Part shown: one piece after another, positions 1 through 7,680 of the stretch
Numbering within the stretch: position 1 is the first letter of the stretch
How the letters are laid out: every line of letters starts with the position of its first letter
Assembly: GCA_023391815.1 (NCBI GenBank)
Contig: JAEWAF010000059.1
Location: 1 to 31,760 of the forward strand
Length of the DNA: 31,760 bases
Direction: 5' to 3'
From: Pseudomonadota bacterium
Lineage (GTDB): Bacteria > Pseudomonadota > Gammaproteobacteria > Steroidobacterales > Steroidobacteraceae
Notes under the pieces: generated by a model
What the model saw: only the letters and a program-made list of their open reading frames with translations
Database searches by the model: none
What the model was told of the DNA's origin: nothing
Translations under genes and position numbers: made by a program

Positions 1-232
1 CCAGCCGGATCTCGACAATGTCTCCAGCGGCGGGTGGCGAAGCCCAGTTTGATGGCTCCACGAGCGCGACCGACGAGGGGAGTACCGTGGCTTCCGGCGC
101 GCGAACGCTGTGCTCCGCCGAGACCTCATGATGACTCAGCCACGCGAACATCACGCCGCTGGTGGCCCAGAACAGCAACTGCACGCCGACAATGAGACCG
201 AGCCATTTGTGTAACTTGCGAATGAAACGCAT
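1..232 (-). CDS. PepSY-associated membrane protein, N-terminal part (cut by window edge)
   Basis: Reading the minus strand from an ATG at 232 gives an open frame of 77 codons that leaves the window, so only the N-terminus is seen. It opens with MRFIRKLHKWLGLIVG, continues into one hydrophobic helix (about residues 7-30), then a periplasmic-looking stretch. The LHKWLGL..G....FW..SG pattern is typical of PepSY-associated transmembrane proteins, often found beside siderophore or metal receptors; a role in reductive metal release or redox at the inner membrane has been proposed for some. The start lies 10 bases after the stop of the upstream PepSY gene, with AGGAAA as a ribosome site, so the two are cotranscribed. 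The shared N-terminal pattern shows they are tandem paralogues. Confident on family, not on substrate. Confidence 0.8.
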   Translation of the reverse strand, partial: MRFIRKLHKWLGLIVGVQLLFWATSGVMFAWLSHHEVSAEHSVRAPEATVLPSSVALVEPSNWASPPAAGDIVEIRL

Positions 233-242
233 GGTGGGTTTC

Positions 243-956
243 CTAGTTGGCGCGCCGTGGGACGGCTTTGCGCCGGAAGCTGAAATAGAGCAGCCAGCCG
301 CCGCTCAGGACGGTGACCAGTCCAACCACGGTCGCGGTACGCAGCAGACCGTTGTTCATATCGGTGCGCGTGTCGAAGTCCAGGATATGAAACATCCATA
401 GGAAATCGAACCAGCGCCAGAACCGGTGACGGCGCGTGACCAGCGTCCCCGTATCCGGATGCACATAGAGGCTGGTTTCCAACCAATCATCGAAATTCAC
501 GCGCCACAACGGCAGCGGCCGGGTCTGGATTTCCAACGGCGCGTCGCGCTCGATCAATGTCACATCGGCGACTTGCCCGTCGCCCGCGTAGTACTGCCGG
601 GCAAGAGCGGCAACGACGTCTTCGGGCAGCGGCGACAGTTGTCGCCCGGTATGCGCATCCACGAGCGCTTTTCCGGACTCGGTCGTGACTTCGTAGACCG
701 GTGCTGGCAGCCCGGGCAATGCACGCAACGACACTTGAGTGACGCCCTCGAAGCGTCGCGTCACTTCGCCGAACGAGACCGAGGGTGCCGGCCCCGAGAT
801 CGGTACGCTCAAGTTGCGCACCAGGGGATCGCCGTGAATGAAATCGAGATCGACCACGACCATATAAAAGCCGCTGACGGTCCAGAAGATCAGCGGCAGC
901 CCGACGATCAGGCCGAGCCATTTGTGAAGCGTGCGAGACAGCAGTGCGGGACGCAT
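243..956 (-). CDS. PepSY-associated membrane protein
   Basis: A 237-residue protein starting MRPALLSRTLHKWLGL. It has one N-terminal membrane helix (about 10-35), a periplasmic region of about 160 residues carrying the PepSY-like part (for example YEVTTESGKALVDAHTG), and a C-terminal helix (about 203-228) ending in a basic tail. Length and topology match small PepSY_TM proteins, which are inner-membrane proteins commonly encoded next to TonB receptors. It follows TBDR1 on the same strand after 57 bases that contain a strong hairpin, and precedes a paralogue by 10 bases. A role in handling the metal or chelate imported by TBDR1 is inferred from position only. No catalytic residues can be assigned. 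Confidence 0.85.
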   Translation of the reverse strand: MRPALLSRTLHKWLGLIVGLPLIFWTVSGFYMVVVDLDFIHGDPLVRNLSVPISGPAPSVSFGEVTRRFEGVTQVSLRALPGLPAPVYEVTTESGKALVDAHTGRQLSPLPEDVVAALARQYYAGDGQVADVTLIERDAPLEIQTRPLPLWRVNFDDWLETSLYVHPDTGTLVTRRHRFWRWFDFLWMFHILDFDTRTDMNNGLLRTATVVGLVTVLSGGWLLYFSFRRKAVPRRAN

Positions 957-983
957 GAAACTCGTTCTCGTGCAGTTTGAGAT

Positions 984-1006
984 GGGCGGCGGATCGACCG
1001 CCGCCC
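984..1006. other. Strong intercistronic hairpin between TBDR1 and PepSY gene
   Basis: A perfect 9-bp inverted repeat: GGGCGGCGG at 984-992, loop ATCGA, CCGCCGCCC at 998-1006. In the minus-strand transcript it begins 7 bases after the TBDR1 stop. No T-run follows, so it is not a classical intrinsic terminator. It may stabilise the receptor mRNA end or lower expression of the downstream PepSY genes. Confidence 0.55.
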
Positions 1007-1013
1007 TGGCGGG

Positions 1014-3740
1014 TTATTGCAGGTTCCAGCTGGCACGCAGATACCAGCGGCGGCCGAGCAGATCGTACGTCAACGTGTCGGTGTTGGCGTCCGTCCAGCT
1101 GGCGACGTAAGGAGCCTCCTTGTCGAACAGATTGTCCACGCCGACGGAGACGTCGATCGTGTCGGTCGCACGGTACTGGAATTGCGCGTTGTGATAAAAC
1201 ACGGCGCTCACCTTGCTTCCGGGTCCGGTATGAGTGTTGATGTCGTCGGCTTTGCCGATGTACTGCACACCCCAGGTGCCGGTCCATCGCTCGCCGCCGA
1301 CGCGGACGGTCGCATCCGAACGCCAGTGCGTGTAACTGCCCTTGCCGCCGGTGATCATGCCCGCGTACTCGATCGGCGCCGCGCCTTCGAACGGCGTGAC
1401 GGTGTACTCATCGAGATAGGAAACATTCCAGCTCAGATCGGTCCGCAGGCCGCCGAGGGTCGTTGCATATGCCGCCCCAAGGTCGATACCGGAAGCCGTC
1501 TCCGATCCGACGTTGCTCGGCTGCGCGGACAGGAAGTTCACTTCGCCGGTCAACGGGTCACGCGTGTGATGCTCGGGCGCGCAGAATGGATGATTCAGAT
1601 CGCCCGTCCCGTAGCAGATGCCGAGCTTCTCGGAGCCCGGAATCTGCTGAATCGAATCGTCGAGCTCGATTTTCCAGTAGTCCAGCGTCAACGACAGACC
1701 GGCCACGAAGCCCGGCTCCCACACCACACCGACGGTGAACGTATCGGCGTCCTCCGGTTGCAGCTCCGAGTTGCCACCCACGGTCGTGCGAATCGTATTG
1801 CCGAGCTGGACATAGCTCGCAGGCACGCCCGCCGCCTGACAGCTGCGATAGATCGGATCGCTCGGGCTCAGAGAATTCCAGCCGCTGCAGGGGTCCGTCG
1901 TCGTGAGATTGCCCTCGGCGACGCCGCCGAACAGCTCCGGAATGTTCGGAATTCGAAATGCCGTCGACTGCGTCGCGCGCAGCTTCACACCATCGACGAC
2001 TTGCCACAGCAAACCGATTTTGTAGTTCGTGTCATTGCCGAACAGGTCGTAGTCCGAGTAACGCCCGGCGAGGCTCAACTCCAGGTGCTCCACACCCGGC
2101 ATACCACGCAGCAGCGGCACGACGAATTCGGCGTAGACTTCGTCGACTTGATACCTGCCCGAAATCGGATCCTGTTGGTTGGTGTTCGCGATGCTCGCCA
2201 CCACCAACGCATCTGGATCGCGCCAGCCCTTTTCATTACGTCGCTCGATGCCCGCCGCAAAGCCAAGCGAGCCCGCGGGCAGCTCGAACAACGAGCCACT
2301 GATGTTCGCGGTGATCGACTCCTGCTCGTTGCCACCGGAATCGCGCTGTGTGTAGAGGATATAGTCGAGCACCTCTTGCGAGACGTCGCCATTGCCGAGA
2401 TAGTCCGCGCAAGGAACCACGACGTTGTCACAAGCGAACATCGTTTGATAGACGCGTTCGAGGTTCGCGACATTGGTCGAGCCGTCGGTGCCGGTGTTGC
2501 GTCCTTTGTTGTACGCCACCTCCCACGACCACTCGGGCGTGAAATTGCCTTCAAAACCGGCGACCACGCGGTAGGTATCGGTGTCCTGGAAGAACTCCCG
2601 TACGCCCGCCTCCACCAGCCGCTTGCGATCCAGACGCAGGGTCTGCCCGGTCGGATTGGTGGGATGATTCGCGGGGATGATGAATGGGGTGCGGCCCACT
2701 CCAGGCTGGTAATAGTCGAGCAACGCGCCGGGGGTGGCGAGCTGGCTCGACTCGCGCTGGCTATAAATCATTTCGCTGAAGAAACGCGCGTTCTCCGCGA
2801 CGTTGATCTTGCCGAACGCCGCGAACGTGGTCTTCTCGATGGGATTGACCGCATTCAGCCATTGGAAATACGGCTCGTTGTGACGCGCGCCGCTGTACGG
2901 CTCGTAAAAATCGCCATCGCCGTTCGGATCGTTGTTGAAGTTGATGCGCCGGCCGAGGTTCGGCCCGGAAAGAAACGTCGCGCGGCCGCCCGAAGTGCTG
3001 GAGCTGCCGGTGCACGCCAGCGTGCCATCTCCGGCATCGGCGAGCGCGCAGGCCGCTCGATCGGCCATGTTGACGGCCTTGCCTTTGGTATAGCTCATCG
3101 ACGCCATCAGACTGCCGCGCTCACCGGTCAGCCCGAATGTGAGATCCGCCGCGATCTCCTCGCCATCGCGTTCGGCGGTCTGCCCGAACTTCGCGCTGGT
3201 CAGCATGCCGTCGAAAGCTTCCTTGGTGATGATGTTGACCACGCCGGCCACCGCGTCGGCGCCATAAACGGCCGATGCACCATCTTTGAGCACTTCGATC
3301 CGCTCGATGATCGACGTCGGAATCATGTTGAGATCGACCGCACTGTTCGCGCCCGTTCCGCCGTAAACGACGCGGCGGCCATTGAGCAGCACCAGCGTGC
3401 GATTGATGCCCAGTCCGCGCAGATTCACCTGCGCCGTGCCGTAACCGTTGCCGGTCCAATACGCGTTCGACTGATTGCCCGCGGCTCCGGCCGACGCCGA
3501 GAACCGCTGCAGTAAGGTCTCCGTCGAGGTCACGCCGGTCGCCGCAATCGCTTGCGCGTCGAAGACCGTCACCGGACCGACGCCCTCGAGATCCTGCCGC
3601 TTGATACGGCTGCCGGTGACCTGAATCTCTTCCAGACTGCCCGCCGACGCTTCGCTCTGCGCGGTCGACTCGCTCGCGAAGGCAGCACAGCTCGCCGCCA
3701 GGGCCGCCACTGCGAACCCTCTCCCATTGATCATTCTCAT
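1014..3740 (-). CDS. TonB-dependent outer-membrane receptor (TBDR1)
   Basis: A 908-residue receptor. The chosen ATG at 3740 (MRMINGRG) has a good ribosome site (AGGGGA, five bases away); an in-frame TTG at 3755 is less likely. Residues 1 to about 28 form a signal peptide. A TonB-box-like segment (EEIQVTGSRIKR) follows, then the plug with NLRGLGINRTLVLLNGRR and DAVAGVVNIIT, then a long 22-strand-type barrel ending in VDNLFDKEAP and the C-terminal YLRASWNLQ. Receptors of this type import chelated metals, sugars or other large solutes using the proton motive force. The substrate is not readable from sequence. A MerR gene ending 15 bases upstream and PepSY genes downstream suggest a metal or metal-chelate substrate. 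Confidence 0.93.
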   Translation of the reverse strand: MRMINGRGFAVAALAASCAAFASESTAQSEASAGSLEEIQVTGSRIKRQDLEGVGPVTVFDAQAIAATGVTSTETLLQRFSASAGAAGNQSNAYWTGNGYGTAQVNLRGLGINRTLVLLNGRRVVYGGTGANSAVDLNMIPTSIIERIEVLKDGASAVYGADAVAGVVNIITKEAFDGMLTSAKFGQTAERDGEEIAADLTFGLTGERGSLMASMSYTKGKAVNMADRAACALADAGDGTLACTGSSSTSGGRATFLSGPNLGRRINFNNDPNGDGDFYEPYSGARHNEPYFQWLNAVNPIEKTTFAAFGKINVAENARFFSEMIYSQRESSQLATPGALLDYYQPGVGRTPFIIPANHPTNPTGQTLRLDRKRLVEAGVREFFQDTDTYRVVAGFEGNFTPEWSWEVAYNKGRNTGTDGSTNVANLERVYQTMFACDNVVVPCADYLGNGDVSQEVLDYILYTQRDSGGNEQESITANISGSLFELPAGSLGFAAGIERRNEKGWRDPDALVVASIANTNQQDPISGRYQVDEVYAEFVVPLLRGMPGVEHLELSLAGRYSDYDLFGNDTNYKIGLLWQVVDGVKLRATQSTAFRIPNIPELFGGVAEGNLTTTDPCSGWNSLSPSDPIYRSCQAAGVPASYVQLGNTIRTTVGGNSELQPEDADTFTVGVVWEPGFVAGLSLTLDYWKIELDDSIQQIPGSEKLGICYGTGDLNHPFCAPEHHTRDPLTGEVNFLSAQPSNVGSETASGIDLGAAYATTLGGLRTDLSWNVSYLDEYTVTPFEGAAPIEYAGMITGGKGSYTHWRSDATVRVGGERWTGTWGVQYIGKADDINTHTGPGSKVSAVFYHNAQFQYRATDTIDVSVGVDNLFDKEAPYVASWTDANTDTLTYDLLGRRWYLRASWNLQ

Positions 3741-3744
3741 TGTG

Positions 3745-3750
3745 TCCCCT
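3745..3750 (-). promoter_or_regulatory. Ribosome binding site deciding the TBDR1 start
   Basis: AGGGGA on the minus strand, with four bases (CACA) between it and the ATG at 3740. It favours that ATG over the in-frame TTG at 3755, which would lie upstream of it. Confidence 0.6.
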
Positions 3751-3755
3751 TTCAA

Positions 3756-4181
3756 CTAGGTGTCTTGAACGATGGATACCCGCACTCCATGGCGGTGCGA
3801 GTGCCCGGCGTCAGGCACGCGTGATCCCGTAATGTCATGAGCTCTATCTGCCAGCATCCGCTCCAGTGCCTGCCGCCAGGCGGCGAGCTGCGCGATCTTC
3901 CGGTCGATGAGCTCGAGCTTGCGTTGAACCGCGTCGCTGCGTGCGGCCTCGCTCGGCTCGGTTTCCAAGGCGAGCAAGCCGACGATGTCTTCGATGGAAA
4001 AGCCGAGCGCGCGGGCCTGCCGCACGAATTGCAGTTGCAAGAGGTCGGCGCTCGCGTACTGCCGGAATCCGGACGGACGACGAGCCGGTCGCGGCAGCAA
4101 GCCGCTCTTCTCGTAGAACCGAATGGTGTGAATGCTGACCCTGGCAGCTTTGGCAAGCTTGCCGATCGACAACCCGCGCAT
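3756..4181 (-). CDS. MerR-family transcriptional regulator without cysteines
   Basis: A 141-residue MerR protein. The N-terminal winged helix-turn-helix is clear (LSIGKLAKAARVSIHTIRFY, then EKSGLLPRP and GFRQY), followed by the usual dimerisation coiled coil (about 75-115). The start at 4181 is preferred over an ATG six codons upstream because GGAG lies six bases before it and MerR proteins usually begin close to this motif. Unlike ZntR, CadR, CueR or MerR, the protein has no cysteine at all; its tail instead carries HSHRHG. Metal sensing by histidines, or sensing of a non-metal ligand, are both possible. The stop is 15 bases before the TBDR1 ATG, so regulator and receptor are almost certainly cotranscribed. 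Confidence 0.88.
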   Translation of the reverse strand: MRGLSIGKLAKAARVSIHTIRFYEKSGLLPRPARRPSGFRQYASADLLQLQFVRQARALGFSIEDIVGLLALETEPSEAARSDAVQRKLELIDRKIAQLAAWRQALERMLADRAHDITGSRVPDAGHSHRHGVRVSIVQDT

Positions 4182-4320
4182 GAATGGCTCCGCTGACATC
4201 GTCGATCGACCGCGCCAGCGCGACAGCGCTGCTCAGCGACGACGAGTTTCTGGCATCAGGCACCCTCGGCGACGGACAGTCACCGAATGGCGCGCCGATG
4301 AACGAGCAAACGAGCGGAAA

Positions 4321-4695
4321 TTAAGCGGGAGGACGGAACAGCGAAGAGGCGCGATGCCAGGCGGCACCGTCTATGAGTGTGGCACCTTGAGCGTGCTCCA
4401 CATGTTCTATGCTGGCAAACACTGTGGTGACCGCGGCCGGGCTGTGCAGGCAAGGACACGCGCAACCGCCGTCTTCGCAACAGTCGTCGTGATCTGACTC
4501 CTGGTCTCCGACCGGACTCTGATCCTGCTGCAGGTGATCGGGACACATCGCGCTTTCATGACTCGCTTTCGCGACGGCCTGCTCCACCGCAGCGCTCGAG
4601 GATTCGTGCGGCATGGAGTGCGCGAGCTCTCCGATGATGAGATTGCTCAACAACAGAAAAATCACGGCCCAGCGATGGAAACGAAGATGCTGCAC
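4321..4695 (-). CDS. CopL-like periplasmic metal-binding protein
   Basis: A 124-residue small protein with a GTG start, an N-terminal hydrophobic signal segment (WAVIFLLLSNLIIGELAHS), then an acidic, His/Cys-rich middle with HDDCCEDGGCACPCLHSPA and a C-terminal FRPPA. This layout (signal peptide, CC...C.C.C cluster, terminal RPP) is that of the CopL family of metal-binding regulatory proteins found in xanthomonads and near Czc/Cop loci. The cluster probably binds soft or borderline metal ions in the periplasm. It sits between TBDR2 and the MerR gene on the same strand, and 67 bases upstream of its start lies a ZntR-type palindrome. No strong ribosome site is visible, so the exact start is moderately certain. 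Confidence 0.75.
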   Translation of the reverse strand: MQHLRFHRWAVIFLLLSNLIIGELAHSMPHESSSAAVEQAVAKASHESAMCPDHLQQDQSPVGDQESDHDDCCEDGGCACPCLHSPAAVTTVFASIEHVEHAQGATLIDGAAWHRASSLFRPPA

Positions 4696-4761
4696 TCACG
4701 CAGCGTAACGTCGCCGCCGACATCATGCAACCGTTGCGCATGCATCGGCGGCACACTCGCG

Positions 4762-4785
4762 AACTCTAGAGTCGACTCCAGAGTT
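4762..4785 (-). promoter_or_regulatory. ZntR/CadR-type MerR operator palindrome
   Basis: A 24-bp near-perfect palindrome, plus-strand halves AACTCTAGAGTC and GACTCCAGAGTT, one mismatch. Read on the minus strand, the central 22 bp differ by one base from the E. coli zntA operator as I remember it (ACTCTGGAGTC followed by GACTCCAGAGT). It lies 67-90 bases upstream of the CopL-like GTG start, oriented toward that gene. The flanking -35 (CCAACT) and -10 (CGCGAG) at 20-bp spacing are poor, so promoter activity is uncertain. It could alternatively act as a weak hairpin after TBDR2, but no T-run follows. Confidence 0.65.
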
Positions 4786-4803
4786 GGCTCGCTCCACGAT
4801 GGT

Positions 4804-7083
4804 TCAGTCGGAGTCGCTCCCTTGAGTCTTCGAGCGACGGCCGAATGAATACCTCACGCCGAGCCAGGCACCGAAGGGCGCGCCTGGACCCCGAAACTGC
4901 TCCGGGGCAGGCTCGATGCCGACTGCCGGGCCAAAGGTTCGCTCGGGCCCGGTAAAGAAGTTCTCACCCACCACGCCGAAATTGAAATAGCGTCGATCGA
5001 ACAGGTTGTTGATCCGAGCGAACACCTCGAACCTTTTGGACGCAAGATAGCGCGCATCGAGGTTCACGACGGTATAGCCCGGCACCTGCCCATTGATGTC
5101 CTGATTGTTCTCGTCACCGCGCGCATAGACTCCCGAGCTCGTCAGGATGTTCGCACCGGCCGACAGGCGCGGCGTGATTGCCCAATCGACCCTCACCTTC
5201 AACAGGTGTCGCGGAATGCTGGGAATCCGATCTCCCGGCTCGACCTCGATGATGCCTTGCTCATCGGCGCTGGAGTTAGCGGGACTGCTCTCGGCGAATG
5301 ACGATTGAAACGTGGCGTCGAGGAACGTGTAGCGCACCGAAAACGATACGGGATCGTGCTGTGTTTCCAGGCCCAGCTCGAACCCCTGCCGGCGCGTGCT
5401 GCCGACGTTCGCGAAAAATCCTGCATTGCTGGCGCCGGCACCGGCGCTGATGAAAGTGATGTCGTTATCTAGGCGCGTGCGATACACCGCCGCGCTCCAA
5501 CGCCACGACGTTCCAGCCAGCCCACGGGCACCGAGCTCCAGCGTCTTCGATATCACCGCGTCGAGCGGCGGATCGGCGAGGAAATCGTTCGGCAGCTTGC
5601 ACGCCGCATTCGGATCGGCGCAGGTCAGCTCGATCGCAGTCGGCGCACGCATGCCCTCGTTATAGCTCACATACGCAGTGACCTTCTGATTTGGATTGAA
5701 GTTGACGCCCAGCGCCGGATTGAACCGCGAGAACGAGCTCACCCCGTTCAGCAGTGGCGCTTCGCCGGTACGATCCTCGATACGAACGTGCGCATGGTTG
5801 TAACGACCCGACGCCGTGAGCGTCCACTCAGAATCCAAATTGAATGTGTCCGCGATGAACGCGCCAAGATACTGCGTGCGTGTGTCAGCGTCGGTGTCCA
5901 GCTCGAAGTCGCCGAGACCGATGGTGTTGCGATTGGCGGTGAACTCGGCCTCCTGCGACTGCTGTGTGAAGCGCGCATCGGCGCTGTCCGCGGTCGCGCC
6001 GATCGTGAGCTGATTCTTGCGACTCCCCCACTCGCGGTTGAGCACGAGTTGCACGCCGCCACCGTAACCTTCCTGCTTGATATCGGCGGCGTCGTTGGTC
6101 GCCTGGATGCCGGTGTTCTCGAACTCGTTATTGACGTTGCTGCTGACGTTCTCGGTTCGGTAGTTGCGGTAGTACACGTTGCCGCCGAACAGCACGTCGT
6201 CGCTGAAGAAGTGACTGCCTTTGACGGTCACGAAGGCAAGCTTGTTTCGGTTCCGGTCCGGAAACGTATAAGCCTGGCGGATGTCGTCGAGGAACGAGCG
6301 TGGCAACGTCTGCGTCCCTTCCAACGTATTGTCGGCGCCGGTAAAGCTCACATCCAGATCGCTGGTTTGGTTTTGCCAGCCGACCTTGCCGAAGAATCGT
6401 CGCACCCTGCTGGGGTTGTGCTCCGCCCAGCCGTCATCGTCGGTGGCGTCCGCGGTGATGAACCAGTCGACCACGCCGCTCGCTCCGCCCCAATCCAGTT
6501 CGCCGGACTTGCGGCCGAACGAGCCGCCTGACAGCTCGACACCGCCACCGGGAAACTGCGCCCCGCTCTTCGTGTACACGGCGAGCGCGCCGCCCAGTGT
6601 GTTCAGACCGAACGTCGGGTTGGAGCCCGGAATGAGTTGAATGCTGGCGATCGCCGACTGCGGTATGAGATCCCAATTGACCACATCGCCGAACGGCTCG
6701 TTGACTCGCACGCCATCCTGAAAGACTGAAACTCCCTGCGGCGTACCGAGCAGCGGCGACGCGCTGAAGCCGCGAAAGTTGATGTCGGGCTGAAAGAGAT
6801 TTCCCTGCGCGGCGTTCGAGGAAATGCCGGTGGGATTCTGTTCCAGATAATCGGTCGCGGTGGTCTGTCGTTGCTGCGCCAGATCCTTGCTCGTATAAAT
6901 CTGCACGTTGGCGGCGACGTCTCGAATCGGAGTGCCGAGCCCCGGCAATGGCGTGGTTCCGACCACTACGACCGTTGGGATCTCCAACGCTTCGGCCGGA
7001 TTCGCTCGATCCTTGTCTTTATTCTGTGCGTTCGCGGCAGCGATGGCGGCCATGCAAATCGACGTGAGCGGCACCAGACGCAT
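4804..7083 (-). CDS. TonB-dependent outer-membrane receptor (TBDR2)
   Basis: A 759-residue receptor. The ATG at 7083 begins a signal peptide (MRLVPLTSICMAAIAAANAQ); a TTG 12 codons upstream would break it, and GGGGC lies seven bases before the ATG. A TonB-box-like stretch (EIPTVVVVGTTPLPG) precedes the plug, which has DINFRGFSASPLLGTPQG, VFQDGVRVNEPFGDVVNWDLIP and GGALAVYTKSG. The barrel ends in RINNLFDRRYFNFG and a C-terminal aromatic strand (GVRYSFGRR) with an extra basic tail. This subfamily differs from TBDR1 and TBDR3. Next to a CopL-like protein and a ZntR-type operator, a role in metal or metallophore traffic is inferred. It diverges from the EamA gene, separated by 174 bases. Confidence 0.92.
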   Translation of the reverse strand: MRLVPLTSICMAAIAAANAQNKDKDRANPAEALEIPTVVVVGTTPLPGLGTPIRDVAANVQIYTSKDLAQQRQTTATDYLEQNPTGISSNAAQGNLFQPDINFRGFSASPLLGTPQGVSVFQDGVRVNEPFGDVVNWDLIPQSAIASIQLIPGSNPTFGLNTLGGALAVYTKSGAQFPGGGVELSGGSFGRKSGELDWGGASGVVDWFITADATDDDGWAEHNPSRVRRFFGKVGWQNQTSDLDVSFTGADNTLEGTQTLPRSFLDDIRQAYTFPDRNRNKLAFVTVKGSHFFSDDVLFGGNVYYRNYRTENVSSNVNNEFENTGIQATNDAADIKQEGYGGGVQLVLNREWGSRKNQLTIGATADSADARFTQQSQEAEFTANRNTIGLGDFELDTDADTRTQYLGAFIADTFNLDSEWTLTASGRYNHAHVRIEDRTGEAPLLNGVSSFSRFNPALGVNFNPNQKVTAYVSYNEGMRAPTAIELTCADPNAACKLPNDFLADPPLDAVISKTLELGARGLAGTSWRWSAAVYRTRLDNDITFISAGAGASNAGFFANVGSTRRQGFELGLETQHDPVSFSVRYTFLDATFQSSFAESSPANSSADEQGIIEVEPGDRIPSIPRHLLKVRVDWAITPRLSAGANILTSSGVYARGDENNQDINGQVPGYTVVNLDARYLASKRFEVFARINNLFDRRYFNFGVVGENFFTGPERTFGPAVGIEPAPEQFRGPGAPFGAWLGVRYSFGRRSKTQGSDSD

Positions 7084-7257
7084 CGGATTGCCCCATCGCA
7101 GTGAACGATCGGATCGCAAGCATTCTTCATTGATCTAGGGTGCCATACTCGGTCGGTCGTCGCTGGCTGAAATCGCCGCTGGTCATCCACCCAGTCTCGT
7201 GTCGTTGCGCCGGTATATGATCGCCGCGTCGCACGCGCCTGGACATGTGAGTTACAA
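7084..7257. other. Divergent intergenic region TBDR2 / EamA
   Basis: 174 bases that must hold both promoters. On the plus strand TATGAT at 7216-7221 is a plausible -10 for the EamA gene but has no matching -35. No Fur-, Zur- or MerR-like palindrome was recognised. Confidence 0.35.
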
Positions 7258-7680
7258 ATGAACTGGCTGTATTGGGCACTCTCCTCCGCGGTGTTCGCCG
7301 CGCTCACGGCAATTTTCGCGAAGCTGGGGCTGGAGGGGATCAATTCGGATATCGCGACTCTGATACGCGCCCTCATCATCGCGGCACTGCTGGCGATATT
7401 CGTCCGCGTCAGCGGACAATGGGTGAATCCGCTCACCTTCTCGGCACGCAACTGGACCTTCCTGGTCCTCTCGGCGCTGGCAACCGGCGCTTCCTGGGTC
7501 TGCTACTTCCGAGCGCTGCAGTTGGGCGACGCCTCGAAGGTCGCTCCCATCGATAAGCTCAGTGTGATCCTCGTGGCGGTCTTCGCAGTGGTGTTTCTCG
7601 GCGAGCGACCGGTGCTGAAGGATTGGGCCGGGATTTCCCTGGTCGCCGCCGGCGTGTTGTTACTTGCCATCAAGCGCTGA
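7258..7680 (+). CDS. Half-size EamA-family transporter
   Basis: A 140-residue, very hydrophobic protein with about five predicted membrane helices. It begins MNWLYWALSSAVFAALTAIFAK and contains WVCYFRALQLGDASKVAPIDK and VFLGERPVLKDWAGI, which are EamA (DMT superfamily) signatures. Most EamA exporters have two such domains and about 300 residues; this is a single-domain form, expected to work as a dimer, a recognised small class. The substrate is unknown. It diverges from TBDR2, and its last 11 bases overlap the 3' end of the sensor kinase gene on the opposite strand. Confidence 0.88.
   Translation: MNWLYWALSSAVFAALTAIFAKLGLEGINSDIATLIRALIIAALLAIFVRVSGQWVNPLTFSARNWTFLVLSALATGASWVCYFRALQLGDASKVAPIDKLSVILVAVFAVVFLGERPVLKDWAGISLVAAGVLLLAIKR

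Noticed and set aside
1017..3515. 832-codon open frame on the plus strand opposite TBDR1
   Set aside because: Arg/Ala/Val-rich antisense shadow with no recognisable domain; TBDR1 is a clear gene on the other strand. Long mirror frames are expected at this GC content.
4804..4815. Intrinsic terminator for TBDR2 formed by the downstream palindrome
   Set aside because: The palindrome at 4762-4785 is not followed by a T-run in the transcript direction, and its match to MerR operators is a better explanation.
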